DNA of 64,000 bases from Henricia sp. BOLD:AAB3569. Lineage: Eukaryota; Echinodermata; Asteroidea; Spinulosida; Echinasteridae. Below, piece by piece: positions 44,534 to 56,907 of this stretch. A program made the translations under genes and the position numbers. Numbering within the stretch: the first letter of the stretch is position 1; each line of letters opens with the position of its first letter. The stretch covers positions 91,802 to 155,801 of the forward strand of contig JBBELK010001006.1 of assembly GCA_037783545.1 (NCBI GenBank), in the 5' to 3' direction. A model generated the notes under the pieces. It saw only the letters and a list, made by a program, of their open reading frames with translations, was not told where the DNA came from and did not search any database.

Positions 44534-45879
44534 CTGTGCTGAACCATGGCTGAACTAAACAACTATATTGTTACTCCAGCTTTGCATGGACTGGTACATG
44601 GTACTCTGCAAATTGAGCAAATGTACATGCTGTAACTTAGTTTGACAATTAACCCCTTTTTGGGGTGGGGGTGGTGATAGTATGAGGAAGAGGTTGGGAT
44701 AGCTAGACCAGTTGTTGCAAAATAATTGAATATTAAAAAAAACATGCATCAAGAATGTTGCTTAGCAAGTACTCTGTTTCCTTGCTCTATGTACTCACAC
44801 ATCAACGTTCCTTAAAAAGATACAATAAAACTGGCAAAAATTCAATAAACTAGAATCTGGGCAGAAGATATTCTTGTCAAAAGAGTAGCTTCAGACTTGA
44901 TCACAACCTACATTTTACATCCTGCACAACTTTTACATGTTTGTGCAACTTGTACACCATTGCCCTTTAAAATGCGTGGTTTCCAAACCACTTCAGATTA
45001 TGTACAAATAACATACTTATGTACATGATGAAACAAAATGCTTACCGTTTCAGACTAAAGTCATAAAAGAGTTTGTTTCAAACTTGCAACAAATTGTTTT
45101 CACATAGTTTACTGAAAATCTGTTGGCATGTCTTAGTTTGATTTATATTATTGCAATTGGAGGAGGCTTTCCAAGAACTCCGCTCCATATTGGCTTATGG
45201 GTCGGGTCAATAAACTCCCCTTCATCAATATGTACATTAACGATTATACCAAGAGAAACACATGTGGGACATATACTTGTAGGACAACCCACCATACATG
45301 TAGGTGTTTGCAGCCATTGGCAAATGGGGCGTGGCAGTCAGTGATTCACACATCCAAGCAAAGCCAAACCATACTTGGGTTCCTGTTTTCATCTTGGGGC
45401 AAACATCTGGAACTCTGTTCTTGATTTCCTTTTGTATATTTCCATGTTTTCCAGATTAGTGAATCACATGCCAATAAACTCTGTATATATACATACTCTA
45501 TGGAAATGTGTTGGCATTCCTGGCATAAGATAAAACATTTTATGGATTCATGGAAGAATATGTAACGCATGTAAAGAAGAATGTTGACAGTTAGCTACAT
45601 GTACAGTAGGCCTACATGTACATCAGTGCTTCAGAAGCCCTTCAAAATCTGTGGAAGTTTTTTTGTATTAATATGTGTTAAAAATGTTTGCGCACACATT
45701 TTTTTCCAAGACACTTTAGGATTTTCCTGTCAACTCATATGGAGTAAAATGTTGGGTCATTGTGTTGCATTTTCCCCAGAATCATACTTAAGCTTAAAAT
45801 ACTAGGTTCATACGGTACATGTACAAACTGTAGGCCTGTATGTAGTGTACATACACTTCCTCCATGGTACATGTACTAT
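44534..45879. other. Unassigned intronic spacer
   Basis: No element with defined ends recognised. TACATGTA/TAGGCCTA words are frequent (for example 45,598-45,620). Confidence 0.3.
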
Positions 45880-46614
45880 CCCTTTTCACACGAGGCCAAA
45901 AAACTTGCAAGGTTTCAGATATTTTCTCATGCTTGAGAAAATCTTGCAAAAGTGCCATCGTGTGAAAGGACACCCATGCTTGAGAGTCTGCAAGCATTCC
46001 TTGAAATATTTTGGCAGGGGTTCAGACCTACAACAAAATCTTCTGCGAAAAATGTATCTAGGTATTCTTGAGAACAATCGTGTGAAATGATTTGTACAAC
46101 GTCCATTTGCAGCACTCAATGCAATGCGCATGCGTGGATACATTTATACACCATACACGACCCTTGTGACAGCACATCATGCACATGCCACGTCCCGCAA
46201 AATTTAAAGCGATAGTATTCAGAAAGTACGGCCACCGGTCATGGCTCATGATCACCGTTCCGATCCTGGATTTTGACCATGCTATCCATTTTTGATTGGA
46301 TGTTGGACGACTTCATCGTAGCCCCATGACTTTTTTTTTTGACAATCTCGTCTCCTCGGCTGTCGCAGTACACTTTCTCGCTGGTACATGTATGTTATTG
46401 GCTGCTTGTTTCAGCAGCATTTATGCGCAAAATCAATGGTCTGACAGCGACCAACGGAAAAAGCATTCTCATCTCAAGGAACGCCAGTGATGTTTTCGCT
46501 GTGTCATGTGAAAGTACGCCAAATCAGCCTACCGTGTAATCATAAAGTAAACAATCCCTGCTCGTAAATTCTGTCTCAAACCTTGCGAGTTTTGTTGATG
46601 TCGTGTGAAAAGGG
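45880..46614. mobile_element. TTTTCACACGA inverted-repeat element
   Basis: Ends CCCTTTTCACACGA and TCGTGTGAAAAGGG. CGTGTGAAA recurs at about 45,958 and 46,079 and a variant near 46,505. Pairs such as GCTTGAGAAAATCTTGCA and ACTTGCAAGG give internal inverted symmetry. No target duplication is clear and no ORF is convincing. Confidence 0.7.
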
Positions 46615-46737
46615 CTTATAACTGTAAAAATTTAAAGCAGCTGGGGACCCTGTCATAAAATTAAAACATACCGTACCCAGTGTTCAGAAACAATTGTGGT
46701 GGGAAAGTGTTCAGAAACAATTGTGGTGGGAAAATCT

Positions 46738-46840
46738 GTCCACGTACAAGCCCTTTTTGGGTTTGTTATTGAAAAACTCCAAGGCGCCTAAATGAAATTG
46801 GCTGAAAATATTCAAACGGCGAGATTTCAGGCTGGTTTAA
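46738..46840 (+). repeat. Short dispersed repeat, inverted partner at 58,560-58,648
   Basis: GCCCTTTTTGGGTTTGTTAT, ACTCC-AGGCGCCT, GGCTGAAAATATT and CCACGTAC occur in both places in opposite orientation. Confidence 0.6.
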
Positions 46841-47057
46841 AACCTAAAGGGTCTCAAATTTGTTTTTTCCCATGTTAAAACATGTTTCTTTCGAAAAATA
46901 ATCCACATCATTACATTGAAAGAGGACACCATGCAGTGTGCTTTGTACTTGTAGTTCTGGGCAAACTCAGCCCACACACACTGTGCATGTCCCTTAATTC
47001 TCAGGACTTTCCCCCCCCAAGGCCGTTTCCACCTAGGCGCACTGTACTTACCGGGGT

Positions 47058-47699
47058 AGGCCTTTTTCCACTAAAACATCAAACCCCAGGGCTAACTCGC
47101 CCTGGGGTGACGCATGATTTTTCACATATAGTTCAACCCCGTGTCTTTTCACACTACTTGTTTTTCTCAAACTACACATATTTCGCCTTGTTTCGCACTT
47201 GAGCAAGTCGGTCCCCGGGGTGAGCACTTATAAAGTAGAATTTCTCGTCGTTCCGTCCATTTGCTGTTGTATTTCATCGCCCCCAAACATTTCAAAATTT
47301 CCTCATCCCCCAGCCTTGTCTCTCAGCTGACATCTTTTCCTGTGACACACAATGTAGCTGATGTAAAAGCTGATAAAAGTGATATTACTGGGCATACATG
47401 TAGTTCTCCAAAGACATAAAGAATCAGCATAAAAAGATGCGCAGCATTCATATGTAGCACTTTTGTTAAGGTGAAATGCAAATCGATCAAAACAGTAGTG
47501 CGCTTCCAAGGGACCTTCACCATTGCTTGCCCCGGGGCAAACTTTTCAACCCTGGTCCTGATCAGGATTGAACTCACCCTGGGGTAAGAGCAATCTCATG
47601 GGTGGCGTGGGGTGAAATTTAAAGTGGAAAACAAGGCTTATTTTCACCCTGCAGTGCCCCGGGGCCAACCCCAAGATTTTTTCTAATGGGAAAAGGCCT
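47058..47699. mobile_element. AGGCCTTTT element, TTTCCACT subtype
   Basis: Ends AGGCCTTTTTCCACT and AATGGGAAAAGGCCT. The interior repeats CCCCAGGGC, CCCTGGGGTGA and CCCCGGGGC words. The flanking 3 bp (GGT and TAT) do not match, so one end may be rearranged; AAGGCCGTTTCCACC at 47,019 may be a remnant of another end. Confidence 0.6.
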
Positions 47700-47789
47700 T
47701 ATTACTGTAGTTGTAACCACAATACCGGTACCACTATGCATTAACGCATTGGTTATACATATATGTACATGTACGGTAGATTTGCAGGG

Positions 47790-47832
47790 TGGGGTGGGGT
47801 GGGGGAGGGGGAGGGGGAGGGGGAGGGGGAAT
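47790..47832. repeat. G-rich simple repeat
   Basis: (GGGGT)n passing into (GGGGGA)n. Quadruplex-forming potential on the plus strand. Confidence 0.85.
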
Positions 47833-47887
47833 GGAATGGTAAAATTCACGGTTAAAACATGACGGAATGTACTCCAATTATTAATTC

Positions 47888-47992
47888 GTTCCCTCAAAAT
47901 ATATTTTCGTTCCCTCAAAATGTAGTTTTGTTCCCTCAAAATATTATTTTGTTCCCTCGAAATATATTTTGTTCCCTCGAAATATTATCAGT
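47888..47992. repeat. Tandem repeat of ~21 bp (five units)
   Basis: GTTCCCTCAAAATATATTTT-like units start at 47,888, 47,909, 47,930, 47,951 and 47,971, a strict 20-21-bp period. Confidence 0.88.
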
Positions 47993-48591
47993 GTAAATCC
48001 TGGTAAAGTTTTTGTCATGAGACGAAATGCTCATGGGATGTTTTGATGATGTAAAGTGGATTTAAAATTTTAAATCAAAGTTGCACCATGCATGGTCGTA
48101 CGGTACATGTACATGTACATGTTTCCACAAAGGATTGTTGTTTTTGTTTTCCATGTATTTTTCAACCTTAATTATTCAATTTAAAAATATATTTTGCCAC
48201 CATTTTACACAATGCACATCACCTACATGTACATGTCATACCGGTACCTGCATACTAGTCTGATTTTATCGTATTTGTAAGTGTTAAAAGTGTTGAAAAT
48301 CGTAACGGTGGACTTGACCTGACTCCCCGTGCGCGCCGCATGTGTTGTATACATTAAAACGGGTGCAGTTGCAAGTTTCATTACAGTCAAATTTTTTTTA
48401 CTCGGCAATGTTGTCAGGTTTGACATGTAGACCTACATGTACATGTACATAAAATATTTTGCCTCAAATGTTGCAGTCAAAAAAAGTTTGCATTGTTCAC
48501 CTATTTTAAGGACAGCCTACATGTACGTATCTAGGTGTACCGTAGGTGATTCTCGTAGGTGGTTGTATCTGACTATTGGCCTAGATACAAT

Positions 48592-48999
48592 CGGCATGTT
48601 TCCACAGTCCACTAAACCCGGAATTTTCTATCCCGGGATAAAATACCGAGCTAATGCTAACACGGCACGTTTCCACAGAGGGCGAAATATCCGTTTACAA
48701 ATAACAGATTCTACACAAGCATGCGGTTGCTACCGGATGTCCGGAAAGTTGGCCCAGCTAGTGGATTGGTTAAATGCACCTTTCACCGATTGTATCCGTT
48801 AATTGTACTGGCGTGTTTCCACAGAGCTGAAGCGCCGAACTTACCCGGAAAGAACTACCTCTGGAGACGGGTACGAGAATCTGATTTTTGGTGGCTATCG
48901 GTTTATCCGTATTTGGTGTGTTTCCACAGACCCCCTTTCCAATTTTTTTCAGAGACGACCCAGATCGACCCGGAATTTTAGGTTTTGTGGAAACACGCC
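48592..48999. mobile_element. CGGCATGTTTCCACAG element
   Basis: Ends CGGCATGTTTCCACAG and TGTGGAAACACGCC, with AAT on both sides (48,589-48,591 and 49,000-49,002). GTTTCCACAG recurs inside at about 48,669, 48,815 and 48,919. The companion words ACCCGGAATTTT, CCCGGGATAAA and ACCCGGAAA recur too. 408 bp, no ORF of its own. Confidence 0.75.
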
Positions 49000-49002
49000 A
49001 AT

Positions 49003-50008
49003 TTAGTACTGCAGTCATCAGAGCTCTGAAGTACATGTGATAAAAGGGGCTTCCTGCTTGTCCAGTTGCTGTGTGTGGTTTGCCTTTCCTTAGGCCCATG
49101 TAAATTTTGAAGAAATTGCTGACAATTTGCACGTAGCCAAAAGTTAATCATTTAGACATGTTCAGGATGTTTGGTTGACAGCCATAACTTTTGTGCATTA
49201 AAGAATGCCAACATCTTGATTCAATCTGTGTTATCCTAGCTGGGCCAACTATTCAGGTAAAGCAGAAACAGATGGAATTCTTCAAGTGCAACAGTCATGA
49301 TAAAGATAAACTGTCAAGAAATGTTATGCATCTTTGGCATAATTATGTACACACATGTACTCCTATTTTTTTTTTGGCTGAAAAGCATTCTCAGAATTGT
49401 GAAATATATTCATTTTTATTTTATTTGTTGATACATTACATATGTTAACAAGAATTAGTAGAAATTAAACTAAAATGTTAAAACAAGAAGCAGTGCAAAT
49501 AACATCCTGACGTACAGCCAATTAGGCAAATTCGAGCTCTAAATTAAACCATTTAGAAATTTTATTTGAAGTTATTGATAATTAAAGGTATTGAGGTACT
49601 GAAGGGATTGTGTACCAGTAGCACAAGCCACTACATGTATAATCTGTTACGTATACAAGCCTGAGCATGCCAGACAAACACTAAAAAAAATAACATTGTT
49701 AAATGAATTTCAAAACTAAAGTGAGACCATCGCCAAGACTTGCCAGTTGGTTTGGGGATGAAAATGTAGTACCTAAAACTCTCTCTAAAAGCATATTTTT
49801 GTCAGAAGGTTGCAACCAAATGACACTTTTGAAGGAATACTTGTGTATTTTAGAAAATCTGTTCATATCCTGCATCAGGGTCACTTTTAAAATCACAAAA
49901 TTACCCAATCTAAGAAAACGTATAAAACAAACCAAGACAAAATTTCAAAATAAAAAGGAAATACACTTGAAAGGATAAACGTTATTCATGTGAAATGTCT
50001 ATTATTTA
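49003..50008. other. Unassigned intronic spacer
   Basis: AT-rich. No gene or bounded repeat recognised. Confidence 0.3.
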
Positions 50009-50124
50009 GGCCTTTAAAATTGGATGTGTGAAATGAAAGCTCTGGGTTAAATTTAACCCAGGTTATTTGCAGCTACCCGGGTAGGAAAGTTAACCGTGTC
50101 GGAAGTGGGCAGTGTGAAAAGGCC
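50009..50124. mobile_element. Internally deleted AGGCCTTTT element
   Basis: A left-end word AGGCCTTTAAAATTGG is followed within about 40 bp by the typical right-end section (AACCCAGG, TACCCGGGTAG, GTGTGAAAAGGCCT) of the element at 50,434. Looks like a deletion derivative or two solo ends. Confidence 0.5.
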
Positions 50125-50433
50125 TGTGTAGTGTCAGTAAATTTAAAGGAATTTTTTTTCTCCACAATATTTGTCTATTATCTAAATGTAACAGATTATT
50201 ATGTTAAAAGATATCAAACTGCATCACTTCAGGGGCCAGTACATGTAGCTGTGTATTATGTACAATGGAACATCTTTAGCCTACACCCTGATGTCAAAGT
50301 TAGCTGTGCTGGCCTGAGCTACTTTGAATGAATACCTCCTGCCTGGGATGTGCCAGCCCTCATTAAGCAGCCTGTTTCTCTCATTTTCCCACCTGTCTCT
50401 GTTATTCATCAATGTCCTGGAAAAGCTCAGTAA

Positions 50434-51364
50434 AGGCCTTTTCCCACGACACTTTAACCCTGAGATCACCCGGGTAACAGAAAAATTTTACCCCGAGATT
50501 ACCCGGGTTAAGGGCTCGTTTCCCACGGCAAATCTCTGGGTTAGGAATTACCCGGGTTAACTGGCCAAAAATGCCACTTAACCCGGGTAACTTCTAGCCC
50601 TGCTCGGGAGGTGGGTGTTAACCCACCAATCTCGGGGTTAACGGCGGCCTTCAGACAGTTCTCCGGGTTAACGTTTGCCGTGGGAAACGACGACACTGGC
50701 CGACCCGGGTTAGCGAGCAAAGCGGGTTAAAAGCTTCTGCGCTTGCTTGCACTTGTGTACTGTATGGGACCATTGTGTAATTGTTACAACAGAAAATCGT
50801 TTGCGATGGAATGTCAAGAAAAAATACAAGAAGCATTATCGCCAGCGATGTCTTCATGTTGACTGCCATCTTGTTTATAAATATAATGTATGGTCACACA
50901 CAACTGTACTTCAATCATGGAGGAAGTTTCCTCCATGCTTCAATCACGCGAATTTGACAACGAATTAACACAAAGTAGAGTTGTGTTCTTTTGTAATAAA
51001 TCGCAAACGTGCCGCCAGTACTTCCTACTTGAATTCGTTTGTTGTCGTAATGATTCGTAAGACGAGTCCAAACAATAATAATTTTTCAGCAATTTTGATT
51101 GCCGACGACTGAAGCTGACAGATGAATCAGTAATCATGTTAGAAATATATCTTGATGTTCGTAAACCAAGCCCCTAGTTGGTGTACCCGGGTAGGTGCGC
51201 ATGCATGACTTCAGTGGGAAAAGGGTCGCTAGTGACCCGTGTAAGAGACGACCCGGGTTAGTGTTTCTTCGGGTTAAAATTTGACGTGTGAAACGAAACT
51301 CCGGGTTAAGATTAACCTGGGTAGAAAGTTACCCAGGTCGGAAGTGGGTAGTGTGAAAAGGCCT
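50434..51364. mobile_element. AGGCCTTTT element, TTTCCCAC subtype (reference copy)
   Basis: Ends AGGCCTTTTCCCACGACAC and GTAGTGTGAAAAGGCCT, with TAA on both sides (50,431-50,433 and 51,365-51,367). TTTCCCACGGCA, GTGGGAAACGACG, AGTGGGAAAAGGGTCG and GTGTGAAACGAAAC recur inside. ACCCGGGTTAA and CCCCGAGATTA words alternate with them. 931 bp, no transposase. Closely related to the element at 53,372. Confidence 0.85.
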
Positions 51365-51367
51365 TAA

Positions 51368-53192
51368 TCCTGTTGTTTGATTTCTCTTTGGGAGGCACAC
51401 CAGAAGGCCCCTGAGTGCCTCTGGAATTGCCATCAAACGCCACCCATGCTCCATTTTCGTCGGAGCTAGATTGTATTTATGTGGAAACCATCTGTGGGTG
51501 TGCACATATTTCAAACTGTGGGTATAATTTTATTTGTGAATAGTATGCTATGTTTGATCCCTTATTAATTACAATGTTTGATCCTTTTCAGAAAAACATG
51601 AAAAATTCCCTTAACTCATCAGCCAATAGAGCATCTTCTTGGAAGACAATCAGTATTTTTTTTTACATTATAACAGTTAACATTTAGAAATCTGAATTTA
51701 ATTAACCACTTCGTGGCGGCTAGGCATTCTCCAATCTATTTCCCTGGAGCGGGAGACTGCACTTGCAGTTTTGGTTATGCAGTATACATGTATGTCTCTG
51801 GGGCTGGAGACTTGATGACTAGTTTTTATTTCAAGTCGTAAATCAATCTTATTTCCCAAGTTCAGTCACAAGTCATTTTCTCCAGAGTCAAGTCATGGCT
51901 AGTCAAAAACCCAAAACTGACTTGACCCCAAGCCAACAAGATGAGAGACCAGCTCTGCCCTGGTAGTACTGGCCCATGGGCTAATTATGTATAACCACCC
52001 CCAAGATATGCAGTTCCCCATCACGAAGTGGTTAAAAAAGGTAATTGTGCATACAAATACACAAGAGTGAGCCACTTTTTCAAGTTTTGAGGGAGGTACA
52101 TGTTGTAAAAGAAATGAAGGCGATACAAAAAATAGGTTTCAGGGAGGCACTAAGTTTTGGTTTGTTTTCCTCGGTTGTGACGGGTAACTAGAAAAACTGA
52201 TTTTTTTTTTTGACCTGATAATGTTGTAAAGTGCCATGTATCCTGCAAAGTAAATGTGAACTATAGAAAACTGCACCATTGTTATTATTGCAGCAAATGA
52301 CGTGTATGATAAATTTGTCATTAATCACCAGACAGTGATACCATTTTCAATATATATAGGGATTCCATAACTTATTGAAGATAATCCATACATGTACAAA
52401 TGCTGATGCACCTGTTCATTTGTTCTGTCATTCGCTGATTAAACTTTGAATACATGTATGTGTGACATATGGCTTTGAATTACTATTGCAAGATAACAAA
52501 GTTGATTTTTTTTAAAAAGAGATTTCTATTTGCATAAAGTTTATGCCTGGGAGAATAATTGTATTAATCGATTATTGGCGAGTACCGTAGTTATTAGCAC
52601 TTGTACTCATGATTTCAAAATGTTTAACAAATAATTACTCATGGTGGCAGGAGTGGTAACGTCCCATACCAAAAAAGAATGATTGATTGTACAACCAACT
52701 ACACACTACATGTAGCTGCTTAATTTTACTGCAACAAACTGACCTTAATATATGTAAAACCAGTGATTGAAGGACCATTGTATAACTTTCAGATGAAACC
52801 CATGTACAGTATGTAAAGAAGATATTTCAGCTTTATAGATGCAGCAACAAGCTTATGTTTCAGAAAACCTTTTAAGACAGAAACTATTAAAAACGATCTA
52901 TTGTGTAAGTAAAAGAGTTTAGGCTGGTTTCGTGGTTATACGTACATGTACTGCATCATGGACAATAGAGCAATAATGTTACACAGTTAGACGCTGAGCT
53001 TCTTTAACATGTGAGCACACATGTATAAAATATATTCATCTTTATCGTGAACCTACACAATGTAACTATGGGCATTTCCATGCAAACATGGACATGACAC
53101 CAAAAATAAAATCTTCGTCACAACCTTCTTTCCACCTTTAAGTAATATAGCTGATGGACGTTCACAGATAGTTTTTAAATGGATTCTTAATC
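51368..53192. other. Unassigned intronic spacer
   Basis: At 51,805-51,945 there are AAGTCA/TGACTAG-type words resembling a decayed relative of the GACTCG element at 58 kb. Otherwise nothing recognised. Confidence 0.3.
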
Positions 53193-53565
53193 TTAAACAG
53201 CTAGTATCCCCCTGTCCACATTTTTTAAGTTTTCCTGTTTATCATGGAGGTGTGTGTGTCTACAACACCATCACAACATGTTTTCCACCAAAAATCGACA
53301 GCCTTTTGTTTAAAACGCAATTCAGTTCCGACCCTCTTTACCCGAAATTCTGAAACGCTCGAGATCAATTGAGGCCTTTTCCCACGGCACTTTAACCCAG
53401 AGATAACCCGGGTAACAGACAAATTTAACCCCGAGATTACCCGGATTAAGGGTTCGTTTCCCACGGCCAATCTCGGGGTTACAAATTACCCGGGTTATCT
53501 GGCCAAAAATGCCACTTAACCCGGGTAATTTCTAGCCCTGCTCGGGAGGTGGGTTAACCCACTAA

Positions 53566-54254
53566 GGCCATCGGAATGAAAGTCATAGAATACCGTCCCT
53601 TTTTCATTATTTTGTAAAACAGGTGCCCGAGGGGTACATAGACAATGATAGAGGTGCACTTCCGTCTTCAGATCGTTTTCACGTCTGCCATTATTGCATG
53701 ACAGGCAGACACCGATGAGACGTAATTTTTCATTGGCCAAAATTCGATGTCGCGATGGCAACAGCCAATCAGATGACAGAATACATACGTGTACAGAACG
53801 TCCGAAGATTGCCGAAGTGAGATCGGGGGCGCGTTCAATAGCACAACACATACGTACGCCGGTATGGGTATTTTCCTATACCTTCACCGTTGAAGGTATT
53901 GTCGGTATGCATACGTATTGCTCTATTGAACGCGCCCCGGGACTTCAGTCGGATTTGCAGTCTCGCGCGGCTAGCTACACTGAAACACGAACAGTGGAAT
54001 TGTGTGTCAGCACTTGGATCTCGCGCTCAAGACTATCATGTGCCGTCTGATTTCGAAAAATCTGGTTGATTGGTCGGAATTTCTCTGTTTGGCGCCATAT
54101 ATATCGATTTCTTTCATGAACAAGTATTGAAAGTACGTTGAAGTTCGAAATTTTTTGAAATAATGAAAAATTTTGGAATAATGAAAAATTTCGGCGGCGG
54201 CCATTTGGTCATGCGGGCGGAGGACGGTATTCTATGACTTTCATTCCGATGGCC
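53566..54254. mobile_element. Harbinger-like element with perfect 33-bp ends, third level
   Basis: Perfect 33-bp inverted ends, GGCCATCGGAATGAAAGTCA... (53,566-53,598) and complement (54,222-54,254), with TAA on both sides (53,563-53,565 and 54,255-54,257). The related element at 50,434 reads AACCCACCAATCTCGGGG uninterrupted at about 50,622-50,640. Perfect ends imply recent insertion. 689 bp, no transposase frame. Confidence 0.88.
53826..53938. mobile_element. Small palindromic element, fourth level
   Basis: GGGGCGCGTTCAATAG on the left and CTATTGAACGCGCCCC on the right are perfect 16-bp inverted ends, and much of the ~113 bp between them is also imperfectly palindromic (CATACGTACGCCGGTAT versus GTCGGTATGCATACGTAT). 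No empty site is available here, so its status as a separate insertion is inferred. Confidence 0.7.
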
Positions 54255-55684
54255 TAATCTCGGGGTTAACGGCGGCCTTGAGACGATTCTCCGGGTTAAC
54301 GTTTGTCGTGGGAAACGACGACAATAGCCTACCTGGGTAGGCTATTTAGCGAGTTAAATTCTTGCCGCAATAATGATTGGGTCAAAGGTTGCAAGTGCGC
54401 CCGCGCTTGAATGGCACTGTCAAACTCGTACTCTTCTGAAGGTAGTGTACAACAAAATACGCGTGGGGCCAGTGACAAAGCACACATCGATAAATATTAT
54501 TAAACATGCGAAATATTAACAGCAAAATTGCCAGCGAAGTTTCTGTGTCGTCCGCCATGTTTGTGTGTGCGCGCGCAGCCTGATCGATCAATCGATTTTC
54601 CACATGCAATGGTTTCTGGGTATTTGTGCTGATTGGTGTACCCGGGTACGTGCGCATGCAGAAATGCCGTTGGAAAAGGGTCGCTGTTGTACCCGTGTAA
54701 GAGACGACCCGGGTAAGTGCTTCTCCGGGTTAACGCTTGTCATGTGAAAAGAAAATCCGGGTTAAATGTAACCCAGGTTATTTACCGCTACCCGGGTAGA
54801 AAAGTTACCCGGGTCGGAGGTGGGTAGTGGGAAAAGGCCTTTGGTTTGTTGATAAACAGGGTTTTGACATCATCCTGGGAAGAAAGCAAAACGGCCTACA
54901 TGTACATTGTATGCAGTATTGACTGGAAAATACGGTACACGGAGTGAATGTTCATCATGCATGTTTTGTTCTTGTAATTCAAAATACAAACGTGAAAATC
55001 TACTATTACCTTTTTTGTGAAAAAAAAGGTGAAATTGTGGCTCACAATGAAGCTCTTTTGAAGTAAATACTGACAGTGCATTGCGACCGATGGTTTTGTC
55101 ACGGAATGAACGGCATGTACAGCAGTGGGTACGGTCCCTGCGAGCTGTAGTTCCCACGTATTTGAAATTGGCACAGAACGGTATGTACATCGGTCGGTAC
55201 AAGTTAGAACGTGCGACTCATTTTTCTCTCTCTTGGTAATAACAAAACAATCTTTCTGCTCTTTTTTTTGTCCATGATGTCTGGTAAAGCATACAACCAC
55301 ACAACTACTGGGCACATCTCTGGCTTTTTGCACGAGAAAAATTCTTCAAAAAACACCATTGAACAGAGACGGTTTTCTGAGTTTTTTAACGTATAAACGT
55401 ATGGAACTGCCGACCGTGTTTACTCGTGTTTCTCAGGATTGCGTCACGGGGTCATGCGCATATCATTAATACCTAAGTAGCATTTCAGAAACTCGCGAAA
55501 ATTTAATTTTCGAAAACCGCCCTTTTGCTTGCGATTTATCCACTTAAAACGGACAATTTGAAATAAACAGCGGTATACATTAATTGTAAGTCGGCTGGAG
55601 GGATATGTGGACTATCGAAAAAGATGCAAATGCTGGATTTTTCGTCAAGGGAGATACTGCATGTAGCTCTTTAATGAACAATTA

Positions 55685-56907
55685 TAGAAGTATTTTCTCA
55701 AGCTGTGATTGAACACCTAAAAGTGAGCACCTTGATCGCTTTTTCTAAAAGCTTATTATTTTATCCTACACGTAATATAAAAGACTCTTTAAAAAGTTTT
55801 ATTAATTAGTACTAAGTCTCATATTTTTCAATACTTGAACAATATAAAGGTGTGCTTGATATATTTAAACCATGTGTAATGCGACTGACCGAAAAATTAT
55901 TTTATGCTAATTGCAAACAAACTCTGGCAATTATTTCCATGACATTTTAAATTACACTTAACTATCTGTAATGTAAAGTCTGAAACAAGCACAAAATTAA
56001 CAATTATATTTTGCATCGATTTATAAAAATCCTTCAAAAACTGTGATGTGACTGACCAGTAATGCGACTGACTTGTGTAATGTAACTGACCAGTTACATT
56101 GGGTGAGGTCAAAGTTATTGTTACAGATCTGTTATCTTAATTGGAATTGTGACCTCGGGCGAACACCGTGTTAAAAGTCGTGCGCAGAACTGCAAATTGC
56201 AGCGATTGAGGGCGCAATTCCGTGCTGTGTGTTACATGTAGTTACAGATCTGTTAACAGATCTGGTAAATCGGCGTCTCAGGAAAACAGATCTGTTGACT
56301 CGGCATCTTGGGGGGGAAAGGACTCAGTTGTCATGAAAACCTGCATTTCTTGTACCTTATAAAACTACCTTCAGTGACCCTTTTGCGAGTGTTAACAAAT
56401 ACCCCTTTCCCACTACAAAATCTCCTCGTTAACTCGGTCCCTGTTACACGAGCTTTTAACCACTAAGTGATTGAAATTTTCAAAATCTTCACAGAGCCAA
56501 ACAAATAGAATGCAAGATCCAACACATTTATAATACCCTTTTCCCTCCCCAGTTCTAGTGCCAAAACAGTGGAATCGGCTATTTCCAGTACCATCTTTGT
56601 CCATTTTCCAACACTATTTATTCACAAAGTTCACAAATAAACCAAATCGAGGACATTAACAATGTATTCTACTGGTAGTTATGATGTAGTGGAGCGTTTC
56701 GATTTGAAATTCTAATTACTTACACATGTATGTTGTGTCGGAAAAAAATGGTTACGTAATCACCCAGATTTTCCCCAACTACCGGTACATTACGTTTCCC
56801 TTATGAGTACGAGTGAATAGATTTGGTTATCTGGTTATCTCAGAACCCAGGTTAAAATCACTACGCATTCCCTATAAATGTCAAACCACCCTACAGTGTT
56901 ATTAAAG
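55685..56907. other. Unassigned spacer with repeated GACTGACC words
   Basis: AATGCGACTGACC and variants occur at about 55,878, 56,045, 56,060 and 56,080, and CAGATCTGTTAACAGATCTG gives a palindrome at about 56,245. No bounded element could be set. Confidence 0.35.

Larger units (their letters stand above)
53372..54840. mobile_element. AGGCCTTTT element nested in copy C
   Basis: Ends AGGCCTTTTCCCACGGCAC and GTGGGAAAAGGCCT, with TTG duplicated (53,369-53,371 and 54,841-54,843). Copy B shows the corresponding unbroken region (CTCGAGGTCACTCGGCTTG). Follows the element at 50,434 except for a 689-bp insertion. Confidence 0.87.
53197..55680. mobile_element. TTAA-site element (copy C), outermost shell of a four-level nest
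   Basis: Left end ACAGCTAGTATCCCCC with TTAA at 53,193-53,196; right end GTATCTCCC-like (GGGAGATACTGCATGTAGCT) with TTAA at 55,681-55,684. Element sequence runs 53,197-53,368 and resumes at 54,841, following copy B throughout. Without the insertion it would be about 1 kb. Confidence 0.82.
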
